Source: Paractinoplanes aksuensis
GTDB taxonomy: Bacteria > Actinomycetota > Actinomycetes > Mycobacteriales > Micromonosporaceae
DNA length: 64,000 bases
NCBI RefSeq assembly: GCF_024137025.1
Contig: NZ_JAMYJR010000017.1
Location: 1-64,000 of the forward strand
Direction of reading: 5' to 3'
Made by a program: the position numbers and the translations under genes. A model generated the notes under the pieces. That model searched no databases and was not told where the DNA came from. It worked only from the letters and a program-made list of their open reading frames with translations. This document shows positions 32,634-41,749 of the stretch, one piece after another; the first letter of the stretch is position 1, and each line of letters begins with the position of its first letter.

Positions 32634-35600
32634 TGGCCCTGCTCTACGACTTGGCGTCCCTTGCCCGAGACCGGGCAGCTGGTGCGCACCGGGCACACCC
32701 GGCAACGGCTGTTGGCGACGGCCGAGAAGGTGGCCGCGGCCATCGTGTCGGCCGTGCGACGAACCATGTCGTACGCCCATTGCGGGTCGGTCGCGTCGGC
32801 CAGGGGCAGCTGCATCTGCTCGCGGGCGTCCTTGCCCGGGCCGAGCTGCACGAGCGCGGCCCCACCACTCTCGGCGCCGTAGTCGGCGAAGGCCCCGGCC
32901 TGCACTGCGGTCTGGTAACCGGCGAGCTGGGCGTGCTCCTCGACCTCGGCCGCGGCGACGGCGGTGGACTTGCCGGTCTTGAGGTCGATGACCACGAGGC
33001 GGCCGTCCTCGTCGATCTCGAGCCGGTCGACCCGGCCGGTGAGCTGGATCGGGCGGGTCGGATCCTCGAGCCGGACGCTGAACTCGTGCTCGATGGCCAG
33101 CAGCCGCCGCGGGTTGACGGCGAGCCAGCGCAGCAGCTTGTCGACCATGGCCTGCGCCCTGTCCTGCTCCGGGCCGGCCAGCCAGCGGGCGGCCAGCTCG
33201 ATCGCGTCGAACCGCGCGCTGACGTACTCGACCAGCTTCTCGCGGTCGGCGTTGGCGTCCTCGGCCAGCATGGCCGCCGCGTGCACCAGGTTGCCGACCC
33301 CCTGAGCCGGGCCGGCCGGGGCCGCGCCGCCGTGCCGTTCGAGCAGCCAGCGCAGGCTGCAGCGCATGGCGCTCTCCATCGAGGACGGCGTGACCTTGAC
33401 CGCCTCGCCGTCGTCGACCAGCGGCCGGTCGTCGGAGAGCGGCCGCAGCCCCCACCACTCGTCCGGGTGCGCGCCGGGCACGCCGGCCGCGGCCAGCTTG
33501 GCCAGTTCGGCGGCCGCCGCATGCCGTCGTTCCGGCGTCTGGTCGGTTCCCACCACGACCGTACGGAGTTCAGCCACGAGCGCCGACAGCGTCAGAGCTC
33601 GCGGCGGCCGCCCCACCGGGATCTCTTCCGGGTCATCCACCGGCTCGGCCTCACCCGGCTCCTCGTCGGACGGCTCCTCGCTCGGCCACTCCCCCGGATC
33701 ATCGCTGATGAGGGCGCCCTGCTCGCCCACGTCGGCGCGGCGCACAGGCTCGGAGATCCGGCCCGTGGCGACGTCGCCCTGGAGCATGGCGAGGCTTTCC
33801 GCGGCGCCCGAGTTTTGCGCGGAAGCGGCGTTTTGCGCGGAAGCGGAAGTCAGCGGGGCGCCAGGGCTTTGCAGGGCGTCCGAGCGGGGGCCGTCAGGGT
33901 CGATGTCCCGCGGATCGGGGCCGGGCGGTGGGCTGGGATCGGGTGGTGGGGGTGGGCCGGGGTCGTCGTCGTTCATGCCTAGTTCAGTGAGGAAGCGGCT
34001 CGGCTGTTCTTCGCCTTCGGAGCCGCCGACGCCCGCGGTGGCGATCGCGGTGACGATCAGTTTGTGGCGGGCGCGGGTGGTGGCCACATAGAACAGCCGC
34101 CGCTCCTCGTCGAGCAGGGCGGACGTCTCGCCCACGACGGCCGCCGGGCCCGAGGCGGCGCGGCCGGCGAGCACGTCGACCAGGCGTTCCGAGCCGAGCA
34201 GGCTGCCGCGCAGGCGCAGGTCGGGCCAGATGCCCTCTTGCACGCCGGCCAGCACGACCACGTCCCACTCCAGGCCCTTGGCGGCGTGGGCGGTGAGCAG
34301 GCGGACGGACTCGCCCCGATCGGCGCTGGGGGCGATCGAGTCGGCCGGCAGGTCTTGGGCCAGCACATGGTCGAGGAACACCTCGACCCGCGCGCCGGGC
34401 AGCCGGTCGACGAACCGGGCCGCGGCGTCGAACAGCACGACCATCGAGTCGAGGTCACGGTCGGCTGCCTCGGCCCGCCACTGCCGGGCCCGGCCGACGT
34501 CGGTGTTCTCGGGGGCGGGGCCGGAGCGGGTGCTCATCGCGTACCAGCGGTCGGCCAGCCCGCTGGCCTTCCACACCGTCCACAACACCTGCTCGGCGGT
34601 GGCGCCGGGCGCGGCGGCGGCCTCGCGCGCGGTGGCCAGCAGGCGGGCGACGTTCTGGGCGGGCAGGGCCCAGCGCCGTTCCACCATGTCGAGCCCGGCC
34701 GGGTCACGAACCGAGTCGACCAGCAGCTCACCCGACGGACGCCTGTCCCCCGCGGCCAGCGCCAACGCCCGCAGCCCCTGCCGGAGCCGCCGCTCGGCCA
34801 GCGGATCGGCCCCGCCCAGCGACGAGTGCAGCAGGGACACGGCCGTCTCTTCGTTGAGCGCCTCGGGATCGAGCGCACAGCGCAGCAGCAACAGGAAGGG
34901 CGCGACCGCCGGCTGCAGGTGCAGCGGCAGGTCTTCGGCATGGGTCACGGTCGGCACACCGGCCGCGGCCAGTGCCCGCTGCAACGACGGCAACTGCAAC
35001 GACGTGCTGCGCAGCATTACCGCCATCCGCGACCACGGCACCCCGTGCAGCAAATGCGCTTCACGCAATGCGTGCGCCACATAAGCCGCCTCGGCGGTGG
35101 CCGCCCGAAATATCCGCACATCGGTTTCGGCGGGTAGGGCCTTCCGGCTGGACGCTTCTTCGACGCTGCGCTCGGCCGCCGGAGCGGGGTGCGGGCTGGG
35201 CTCTCCGTGAGTCACGCCGCTGAAAGCGCCACGCGGCCCATCGGATCGGGCCGGCTCGGGGGCAGGGACGTGCTGGCCAGGACCCTCGACCAGGTGCGCC
35301 TCGGCGGAGTCCGCGTCGGACGAGCCAGGACCGTGTGGGCGCGGCCCGGCAGGAGCGGACAGATGCGCGCCGCCGGGAACGGGCGGGTGCTCGCCGCCGG
35401 GAACGGGCGGGTGCTCGCCGACTGTGTCCGGGTCGCGCGAGCCAGAAAAGTGTGGGTGCGCCCCGGCGGGAGCGGGCGGGTGCGCCCCGGCAGCCTCGGG
35501 TGAGGTGGGAGCGGGTGGGGGTTCGGGGCCGAGCAGCGGGGGTGGGGGGTGCATGGGGCGGTGCCGGATCGGGCCGCGCATGCGGCGGGCGACGCGGGAC

Positions 35601-36643
35601 GTCGCTGAGAGCAGTGGCAGCTCGGCGCGGTAGTTGGTGTGCAGGGTCAGTGTTTCGGCCAGGGCGCCCGACGCCGTCCTGAACTTGGCCGGGAAGCCGG
35701 CCACCGCGCCCGGGTCGGCGCCGCGGAAGCCGTAGATGGACGAGTCGGGGTCGCCGAACGCCACCAGCGGCTTGCCGCCGCCCGCGACCAGCGACAGCAG
35801 CTCGATCTGGGCCGGGTCGGTGTCGGCCAGTTCGTCGACGTAGACAAAAGCCAGGCGGCGGCGCTCGGCCTCGAGCAGGTCGGGCTGGTCGGCCAGCAGG
35901 CCCGAGGCGGCCCGCACCAGCTCGGCCGGGTCGTAGGCCGACGAGCCGCGGGTGGTCACGTCGCGCAGGGCCAGGACGGCGACGTATTCGCGCAGGAAGC
36001 GGGCGGCGGCGGGCCAGTCGTCGCGGCCCAGGCGCTCACCGAGGCGGGCCAGTTCGACCGGACCGACGCCGCGCTCGGCGGCGCGCTGCATGAGGTCGCG
36101 CAGCTGCTGGGCGAAGGCGCGGGTGGGCAGCGCGGGGCGTAGGGCGGCGGGCCAGCCGATCGGGTCGGGCGCGTCGACCTCGCCCGAGGCCTCGAGCAGC
36201 TCACGGATGATCAGGTCTTGTTCGGGGCCGGTGAGCAGGCGCGGGGACGGTTCGCCGCGGTCGGCCGCGGCTCGGCGGAGCAGGCCGAAGGCGTACGCGT
36301 GGAAGGTGCGGACCAGCGGCTCGTGCACGATGCGGCCGGGGTCGGCGGCGATGCGGGCCTCGATGCGGTCGCGCAGGGCAGTGGCGCCGCGCCGGCCGAA
36401 AGTGAGGATCAGGATGCGCTCGGGGTCGACGCCGGCGGCGATGCGCGCGGCCACCGACTCGACCAGCGTCGTCGTCTTGCCCGTGCCGGGACCGCCGACC
36501 ACCAGTAGCGGGCCGTCGACGTGGCCGGCCGCGTAGCTCTGGAGCGGGTCGTCGAGCAGCGCGGGCAGCACGGTGGCGGGACGCCGGACCAGACGGTATG
36601 CCGGGCGGCGCACCGCGGCGGGGGAAGAGGCCGGCGTGCTCAC
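32630..36643 (-). CDS. adnA: AdnA-like subunit of the AdnAB helicase-nuclease, with repeat insert
   Basis: 1337 residues, GTG start, longer than usual for the family. Walker A GGPGTGKTT is at 50-58. Motif II is altered to VDELADTD. The C-terminal nuclease domain has VIDLKTG (near 1219) and Cys residues suited to an Fe-S cluster (MRCSLRW upstream, CRVCPVRTSC at the end). Two disordered inserts stand out: about 363-495, with five octapeptide-like copies of G-[AE]-H-P-P-x-P-x, and about 889-1001, Pro/Asp/Ser-rich. These interrupt the motor and the motor-nuclease linker. adnA is followed directly by adnB. Confidence 0.9.
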   Translation of the reverse strand: MSTPASSPAAVRRPAYRLVRRPATVLPALLDDPLQSYAAGHVDGPLLVVGGPGTGKTTTLVESVAARIAAGVDPERILILTFGRRGATALRDRIEARIAADPGRIVHEPLVRTFHAYAFGLLRRAAADRGEPSPRLLTGPEQDLIIRELLEASGEVDAPDPIGWPAALRPALPTRAFAQQLRDLMQRAAERGVGPVELARLGERLGRDDWPAAARFLREYVAVLALRDVTTRGSSAYDPAELVRAASGLLADQPDLLEAERRRLAFVYVDELADTDPAQIELLSLVAGGGKPLVAFGDPDSSIYGFRGADPGAVAGFPAKFRTASGALAETLTLHTNYRAELPLLSATSRVARRMRGPIRHRPMHPPPPLLGPEPPPAPTSPEAAGAHPPAPAGAHPHFSGSRDPDTVGEHPPVPGGEHPPVPGGAHLSAPAGPRPHGPGSSDADSAEAHLVEGPGQHVPAPEPARSDGPRGAFSGVTHGEPSPHPAPAAERSVEEASSRKALPAETDVRIFRAATAEAAYVAHALREAHLLHGVPWSRMAVMLRSTSLQLPSLQRALAAAGVPTVTHAEDLPLHLQPAVAPFLLLLRCALDPEALNEETAVSLLHSSLGGADPLAERRLRQGLRALALAAGDRRPSGELLVDSVRDPAGLDMVERRWALPAQNVARLLATAREAAAAPGATAEQVLWTVWKASGLADRWYAMSTRSGPAPENTDVGRARQWRAEAADRDLDSMVVLFDAAARFVDRLPGARVEVFLDHVLAQDLPADSIAPSADRGESVRLLTAHAAKGLEWDVVVLAGVQEGIWPDLRLRGSLLGSERLVDVLAGRAASGPAAVVGETSALLDEERRLFYVATTRARHKLIVTAIATAGVGGSEGEEQPSRFLTELGMNDDDPGPPPPPDPSPPPGPDPRDIDPDGPRSDALQSPGAPLTSASAQNAASAQNSGAAESLAMLQGDVATGRISEPVRRADVGEQGALISDDPGEWPSEEPSDEEPGEAEPVDDPEEIPVGRPPRALTLSALVAELRTVVVGTDQTPERRHAAAAELAKLAAAGVPGAHPDEWWGLRPLSDDRPLVDDGEAVKVTPSSMESAMRCSLRWLLERHGGAAPAGPAQGVGNLVHAAAMLAEDANADREKLVEYVSARFDAIELAARWLAGPEQDRAQAMVDKLLRWLAVNPRRLLAIEHEFSVRLEDPTRPIQLTGRVDRLEIDEDGRLVVIDLKTGKSTAVAAAEVEEHAQLAGYQTAVQAGAFADYGAESGGAALVQLGPGKDAREQMQLPLADATDPQWAYDMVRRTADTMAAATFSAVANSRCRVCPVRTSCPVSGKGRQVVEQGQ

Positions 36644-36672
36644 GGCAACAAGGAAACCACGAGGGTCCGACG

Positions 36673-37695
36673 TTATCTAACAGGCGGTTTGGCCATCGAG
36701 GCCCGATGACGGACCGGCATCGGCAGCCGCAGCACCGCCGGGTCGGACGGCGGGCCGAGCAGCTTCTCGACCGCCTGCCACCCGAGCTGGTAGTGGGGCA
36801 GCGAGATGCTGGTGAGCTGGGGCCGCAGCCAGGCCGCGAGGTCGGAGTCGTCGAACGAGACCACCGACACGTCCTCCGGGATGCGGCGGCCGGCCTCGCG
36901 CAGGGCCTGGTAGGCGCCGAGGGCGATGCGGTCGTTGAGACAGATCAGCGCCCGCGGACTGAGCCCGGCCTCGAGGCTCGCGCGCACGGCCTCGTACGCC
37001 GAATCGGGCCACCAGTCGCAGGCGACCGTCCCGGCCAGGCGGGCCCCGGCGGCTCGGAGCCCCTCGCGGATGCCGGCCAGCCGTTCCCGACCGGCGAAGA
37101 CGTGCTCGTCAGGGCTTCCGACCAGGTGGATGTCGCCGCGGTGGCCGGCCTCGAGCACGGTGACGGCCGCGCTGTAGCCGGCGGCCAGCTCGTCCGGGAT
37201 GATCTGGTGCTGCACCGGCTCGGCCCCCTTGGTGAGGCAGTTGAGCAGCACCACCGGATGCCCCTTGAGCTGCTTGGGGATCCGCACGTAGCGGGTGAAC
37301 ATGCTGGCGTAGACGAACGCGTCGACCTGCCGGTCGAGGAAGTCGGCGATCAGCTTTTCCTCGACCACCGGATCGCCCTCGGTCTCGCCGATGAAGAGCA
37401 GGTGGCCGTGGGCGACCGCGGCGGCCAGGGCGCCGTTGATCGCCTTGCCGGCGTAGGGGTCGGAGGCCAGGGTGTCGGAGACGAGGGCGATGGTGCGGGT
37501 CACCTTGGTCCGCAGGCTCCGCGCCATGAGGTTGGGCCGGTAGTCCAGCTCCTGAGCCGCCCGGAGCACCCGCTGCCGGGCGTCTTCCGAGATTCTCATG
37601 TCCAGGTGACGGCCGGCCAGGACGAAGGAGGCCGTGCTGCGGGACACGCCGGCCCGCTGTGCGACCTGCAGCAGAGTCGCCCGTTGCGGGGGCAT
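36673..37695 (-). CDS. LacI-family transcriptional regulator
   Basis: 340 residues from the ATG at 37695. The HTH is TLLQVAQRAGVSRSTASFVL, with hinge DYRPNLMARSL. The sugar-binding-like core continues to PMPVRHRAS near the end. No carbohydrate transport or enzyme gene is adjacent, so targets are probably elsewhere, with autoregulation via the palindrome upstream. adnA lies 29 bp downstream on the same strand, but co-regulation seems accidental. Confidence 0.92.
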   Translation of the reverse strand: MPPQRATLLQVAQRAGVSRSTASFVLAGRHLDMRISEDARQRVLRAAQELDYRPNLMARSLRTKVTRTIALVSDTLASDPYAGKAINGALAAAVAHGHLLFIGETEGDPVVEEKLIADFLDRQVDAFVYASMFTRYVRIPKQLKGHPVVLLNCLTKGAEPVQHQIIPDELAAGYSAAVTVLEAGHRGDIHLVGSPDEHVFAGRERLAGIREGLRAAGARLAGTVACDWWPDSAYEAVRASLEAGLSPRALICLNDRIALGAYQALREAGRRIPEDVSVVSFDDSDLAAWLRPQLTSISLPHYQLGWQAVEKLLGPPSDPAVLRLPMPVRHRASMAKPPVR

Positions 37696-37732
37696 GCAAC
37701 GCAGTCTTCCACGGTCCCCCAAACGGGCACCA

Positions 37733-37746
37733 TGCGAATGTTCGCA
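37733..37746. promoter_or_regulatory. Probable LacI-family operator
   Basis: TGCGAA-TG-TTCGCA is a perfect inverted repeat 38 bp upstream of the LacI start. Its even-length, centre-symmetric form is that of LacI-family sites. Likely autoregulation. Confidence 0.6.
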
Positions 37747-37916
37747 GATGCCACGTTGACGTCCGGCGATTTCTCGGCGCACTGTCGGCTCAACCGATCC
37801 AGCGCGTGCCCCGGCGGGCGCGACGCCGCCGGACGGGCGGAAGGTGCGCACCGGCGTGTCCCGGTGAGAGCGCGTTGGCGCGCCCCCTCCGGCCGGCGGG
37901 CCCGCCGGGGCCCCTG

Positions 37917-37956
37917 GTCACGCCGGGTGGGTGTGGTGACACCCACCCGGCGTGAC
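37917..37956 (-). terminator. 18-bp perfect hairpin after the LOG gene
   Basis: GTCACGCCGGGTGGGTGT and its complement pair without mismatch around GGTG, three bases past the LOG stop. No U-tract follows. A second GC palindrome (CCGGCGGGCCCGCCGG, 37893-37908) lies just beyond. Together they insulate the LOG pair from the LacI promoter. Confidence 0.75.
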
Positions 37957-37959
37957 ATC

Positions 37960-38511
37960 TCAGACTCCGGTTACCCGTTCCTCGATCGCGTCCAACGCCG
38001 ACCCGATCGACTTGGCCACGATCACCCGATCGAGGGCCGACGAGCGGACGAAGGCGGTGTCGGCCAGCTGGCTCAGCCAGGCCAGCAGACCGTCGTAGAA
38101 ACCGTCGGGGTCGAGCAGCACGATCGGCTTGTCGTGCAGATCGAGGATCCCCGTGGTCCACACCTCGAACAGCTCGTCGAGGGTGCCCAGCCCACCCGGC
38201 AGCGTGATGAACGCGTCCGACCGGTCGATCATGATGTTCTTCCGCGAGCCCATGTCGCCGGTCACGATCAGCTCGTCGGAAGCCATGTCGGCCACCTCGA
38301 GGTCGACCAGCGACTGCGGGATCACGCCGAGCGTGTGCGCGCCGCCGGCCCGGGCCCCGTCGGCCACCGCGCCCATCATGCCGACGCAGCCGCCGCCCGA
38401 GACCAGGGTGTGCCCGCGGGCGCCGATCTCTTCCCCGGTGCGGGTGGCGAGGTCGAGCCACTTCTGTTCGAGGGTGCTCGACGAGGCGCAGAAGACGCAG
38501 ATGGCGGCCAC
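37960..38511 (-). CDS. LOG-family protein (cytokinin riboside 5'-monophosphate phosphoribohydrolase type), short form
   Basis: 183 residues, GTG start. The LOG signature PGGLGTLDELFEVWT and the SRKNIM region are present, with SGGGCVGMMGAVADGA for nucleotide binding. The family cleaves the N-glycosidic bond of nucleoside monophosphates; in bacteria the substrate is often plain AMP or a cytokinin nucleotide. It starts 2 bp after the stop of a longer LOG gene, so they are one operon. Confidence 0.9.
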   Translation of the reverse strand: MAAICVFCASSSTLEQKWLDLATRTGEEIGARGHTLVSGGGCVGMMGAVADGARAGGAHTLGVIPQSLVDLEVADMASDELIVTGDMGSRKNIMIDRSDAFITLPGGLGTLDELFEVWTTGILDLHDKPIVLLDPDGFYDGLLAWLSQLADTAFVRSSALDRVIVAKSIGSALDAIEERVTGV

Positions 38512-38512
38512 G

Positions 38513-39292
38513 TCACCCCTGGCCCTGGTTGTCGGCGAGCGCGGCGTCGGCGTCCACGATGATCTGCACGGCCTCGTCCACGTCGTCGGTGAGCTGGATC
38601 AGCTCCAGGTCGCTCTCGCTGATCTTGCCGTCGGCCAGCAACGTGCCCTTGACCCAGTCGAGCAGGCCCGACCAGTACGCCGTGCCCATCAGGATGACCG
38701 GGAACCGGGTGACCTTCTTGGTCTGCACCAGCGTGATGGCCTCGAACAGCTCGTCGAGCGTGCCGAAGCCGCCGGGCAGCACCACGAACGCCTGGGCGTA
38801 CTTGACGAACATGGTCTTGCGGACGAAGAAGTAGCGGAAGTCGATCCCGATGTCGACCCAGTCGTTGAGGCCCTGCTCGAAGGGGAGTTCGATGCCGAGC
38901 CCGACCGACATGCCGCCGGCCTCGGTCGCGCCCCGGTTGGCCGCCTCCATCACGCCCGGCCCGCCGCCGGTGATCACCGCGTAGCCGGCCTCGGCCAGCG
39001 CCGCCCCCAGGGCCGCGGCCATCTCGCACTCCGGGCTGTCGGGGTGGCTGCGGGCCGAGCCGAACACACTGACCGCGGGTGGCAGGTCGGCCAGGGTGTC
39101 GAAGCCCTCGACAAATTCCGAGAGGATGCGCAGGGCCCGCCAGGCGTCCTTGGTCTTCCACTCCCGCCGGTGGTGCGAGTCGAGCAGTTTCTCGTCGGCC
39201 GTGCTCGGCGGGATCGACTCGCGGCGAAGGGTGACCGCGCCGCGATGACGCTCCGGCGCACCGTCGCGTCGTCCGTTGGTGCTGTCCGTCAT
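38513..39292 (-). CDS. LOG-family protein, long form
   Basis: 259 residues from the ATG at 39292; an earlier in-frame GTG adds ten residues. An N-terminal extension of about 60 residues (DEKLLDSHHRREWKTKDAWR) precedes the Rossmann-like core, with VITGGGPGVMEAANRGATEA and PGGFGTLDELFEAITL. It belongs to the TIGR00730 group. A LOG gene near dapE/dapD is also found in mycobacteria. It is divergent from the 66-residue basic protein gene. Confidence 0.9.
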   Translation of the reverse strand: MTDSTNGRRDGAPERHRGAVTLRRESIPPSTADEKLLDSHHRREWKTKDAWRALRILSEFVEGFDTLADLPPAVSVFGSARSHPDSPECEMAAALGAALAEAGYAVITGGGPGVMEAANRGATEAGGMSVGLGIELPFEQGLNDWVDIGIDFRYFFVRKTMFVKYAQAFVVLPGGFGTLDELFEAITLVQTKKVTRFPVILMGTAYWSGLLDWVKGTLLADGKISESDLELIQLTDDVDEAVQIIVDADAALADNQGQG

Positions 39293-39464
39293 GCCTAAAA
39301 GGTAGTGCGGACGGTCAGTCACCCGGTGAACAACCGGGTGGGTTTCGGTAAGAGGATTGCGGGTCCGCGACCTTTTTGCCAGATTGAAGCAACGGACGGT
39401 AGCCCCACAGCGTCTGATCAGTAACTACAACTCGCGGAAACGCACGACGGGCGAGGGAGCCACC

Positions 39465-39665
39465 GTGACGACCCGATACGAGCGCTTGAAGATGCAGCGT
39501 CGCATGCAGCGACGGATCCGTCTGGTGGTCGAGGAGCGCCGCATGGCGTTCGGCGCCCGGCCCGAGGACGGCCGGGAGGTCCCGGTCGACCCCGAGGCCA
39601 CGATGGAGATCGAGCCGATGACCGTCCGGGCCATCGGCCGCGTCGCCGTACGCCCGGCCCTCTAG
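39465..39665 (+). CDS. Small basic protein of unknown function
   Basis: 66 residues from a GTG with GGGAG upstream. The first half is strongly basic and helical (RYERLKMQRRMQRRIRLVVE), and the second acidic then beta-like (VPVDPEATMEIEPMTVRAIG). No Cys or hydrophobic segment. It ends one base before the dapE stop (convergent). It could bind RNA or ribosomes, which is only inferred from charge. Confidence 0.75.
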   Translation: MTTRYERLKMQRRMQRRIRLVVEERRMAFGARPEDGREVPVDPEATMEIEPMTVRAIGRVAVRPAL

Positions 39666-39666
39666 C

Positions 39667-40737
39667 TCACGAGGCCAGCCAGCGGTACAGCGTCGCCGCC
39701 CCGTCCCTGATCTTGCCGATCTCGACGTGCTCGTCGGGGGCGTGGGCCAGCAGCGGATCCCCCGGGCCGTAATTGAGCGCCGGAATACCCAGGGCCGCGA
39801 ACCGGGCCACGTCGGTCCAGCCCAGTTTGGCCGCCGGCTCGGCCCCGACCGCGGCCAGGAACTCGCGGGCGGGCGCCGCGGACAGCCCGGGCAGGGCGCC
39901 CGGTGCGGAATCGGTCAGCTCGACCTCGTAGCCCTCGAAGACCTCGTGGACGTGTTCGAGCGCCTGCTTCTCCGTACGGTCCGGGGCGAAGCGCATGTTG
40001 ACTTCGACCACACATTCGTCGGGCACGACGTTTCCGGCCACCCCGCCGTGGATCTTGACCGCGTTGAGGCCCTCACGGTACGTGCAGCCGTCGATGGTGA
40101 CCGTCCGCGCCCGATAGTCCGAAAGCCGCCGCAGCACGTCACCGGCGGCGTGGATCGCGTTGACGCCGCGCCAGGCCCGGGCGGTGTGGGCCCGCCGGCC
40201 GGTGGTGCGCACCAGCGCGCGCAGAGTGCCCTGGCAGCCCGCCTCGACCACGCCGTACGTCGGTTCGAGCAGCACCGCGAAGTCGGCCAGCAGCCACTCG
40301 GGGCGGGACTCGGCGACCAGGCGCAGCCCGTTGTACTTCGAGTCGATCTCTTCGGCCTCGTAGAACAGGAACGTGAGGTCGTACCGCGGATCGGGCAGGC
40401 CGGCCGCGAGGTGCAGGGCCAGGGCGACGCCGCTCTTCATGTCCGAGGTGCCGCAGCCGTAGATCAGGTCGTCGACGACGGTCGACGGGAAGTTGTCGTT
40501 GATCGGCACCGTGTCGAGGTGCCCGGCGAGCACGACCCGCTGGTCGCGCCCCAGGTCCGTACGGGCCATGACGGTGTTGCCGAGCCGGTCGACGCTGAGG
40601 TGGGACGCCTGGCGGAGCACTTCCTCCACGTTGTCGGCGATCGCCTGCTCGTGGCGGGAGACGGACTCGATGTCGACCAGGGTGCGGGTGAGCTCCACCG
40701 GGTCGACCAACACGTCCGGGGTAAGCGGGTTGGCCAT
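39667..40737 (-). CDS. dapE: Succinyl-diaminopimelate desuccinylase
   Basis: 356 residues from the ATG at 40737 (MANPLTPDVLVDPVELTRTL). Di-zinc M20 residues: GHLDT (His73, Asp75), CGTSDMKSG (Asp99), YEAEEID (Glu129/Glu130), and the dimerisation-domain block GRRAHTARAWRGVNAIH. It makes LL-2,6-diaminopimelate for lysine and peptidoglycan. Divergent from dapD, which makes the succinylated precursor two steps earlier, across a 64-bp spacer. Confidence 0.95.
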   Translation of the reverse strand: MANPLTPDVLVDPVELTRTLVDIESVSRHEQAIADNVEEVLRQASHLSVDRLGNTVMARTDLGRDQRVVLAGHLDTVPINDNFPSTVVDDLIYGCGTSDMKSGVALALHLAAGLPDPRYDLTFLFYEAEEIDSKYNGLRLVAESRPEWLLADFAVLLEPTYGVVEAGCQGTLRALVRTTGRRAHTARAWRGVNAIHAAGDVLRRLSDYRARTVTIDGCTYREGLNAVKIHGGVAGNVVPDECVVEVNMRFAPDRTEKQALEHVHEVFEGYEVELTDSAPGALPGLSAAPAREFLAAVGAEPAAKLGWTDVARFAALGIPALNYGPGDPLLAHAPDEHVEIGKIRDGAATLYRWLAS

Positions 40738-40801
40738 AGGCCGCACGATACCGGCCATAGGTGAATCACGACTCGGCTCAGGGTTTTAGTAGGGTTCGGG
40801 C

Positions 40802-41749
40802 GTGGAAACCGCGATCTCGACCTCGCCTGCCTGGGGCATCGGCCTCGCCACCGTCACCGCCGAGGGGCAGGTGCTCGACACCTGGTACCCCGAGGGCTTC
40901 CTCGGCCTGGGTGACCTGCCCGCCGGGGCGCCGGCGCTGCCGGCCGGGCTGACCGGGCCCAAGGCGCTGCCCGGCCTGTCGACGGTCGAGGTCCGCGTGA
41001 CGATCGCCTCACTGGCCGACCCGATCAAGGACGCGTCCGACGCCTACCTGCGGCTGCACCTGCTGTCGCACCGGTTCGTGGTGCCCAACTCGCTCAACCT
41101 CGACGGCATCTTCGGCGCGCTGGCCAACGTGGCCTGGACGTCGGCCGGCCCGTGCCCGGCCGACCGGGTCGACGAGCTGCGCTTCCTCGAGCGAGCGGCC
41201 GGTCGCCACCTGGCCGTCTTCGGGGTCGACAAGTTCCCCCGCATGACCGACTACGTGGTGCCGTCGGGCGTCCGCATCGCCGACGCCGACCGGGTCCGCC
41301 TCGGCGCCCACCTGGCCTCGGGCACGACAGTCATGCACGAGGGCTTCGCCAACTTCAACGCGGGCACGCTGGGCACGTCGATGGTCGAGGGCCGCATCGT
41401 GCAGGGCGTGGTCGTGGGCGACAGCTCCGACGTCGGCGCCGGGTCGTCCATCATGGGCACGCTCTCGGGCGGCGGCAAGGACAAGGTGAGCATCGGCGAG
41501 CGCAGCCTGCTGGGCGCGAACGCGGGCATCGGCATCTCGCTCGGCGACGACTGCGTGGTCGAGGCGGGCTGCTACATCACGGCCGGGTCGAAGATCACCC
41601 TCCCCGACGGCCGGGTGGTCAAGGCGCGCGAGCTGTCCGGGGTCAACGGCCTGCTGTTCTGGCGCAACTCGGTGACCGGGGCGCTCGAGGCCAAGCCGCG
41701 CAAGGGCACGGGCATCGAGCTCAACGCGGCCCTGCACGCCAACTCCTAA
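40802..41749 (+). CDS. dapD: Tetrahydrodipicolinate N-succinyltransferase
   Basis: 315 residues of the actinobacterial DapD type. The left-handed beta-helix is in the C-terminal half (SGTTVMHEGFANFNAGTLG, GRIVQGVVVGDSSDVGAGSS), and it ends GLLFWRNSVTGALEAKPRKG. The GTG start has TAGGGT about 7 nt upstream and no ribosome-binding site, suggesting a leaderless mRNA. Uses succinyl-CoA. The 3' end overlaps lysG by 4 bp. Confidence 0.95.
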   Translation: METAISTSPAWGIGLATVTAEGQVLDTWYPEGFLGLGDLPAGAPALPAGLTGPKALPGLSTVEVRVTIASLADPIKDASDAYLRLHLLSHRFVVPNSLNLDGIFGALANVAWTSAGPCPADRVDELRFLERAAGRHLAVFGVDKFPRMTDYVVPSGVRIADADRVRLGAHLASGTTVMHEGFANFNAGTLGTSMVEGRIVQGVVVGDSSDVGAGSSIMGTLSGGGKDKVSIGERSLLGANAGIGISLGDDCVVEAGCYITAGSKITLPDGRVVKARELSGVNGLLFWRNSVTGALEAKPRKGTGIELNAALHANS

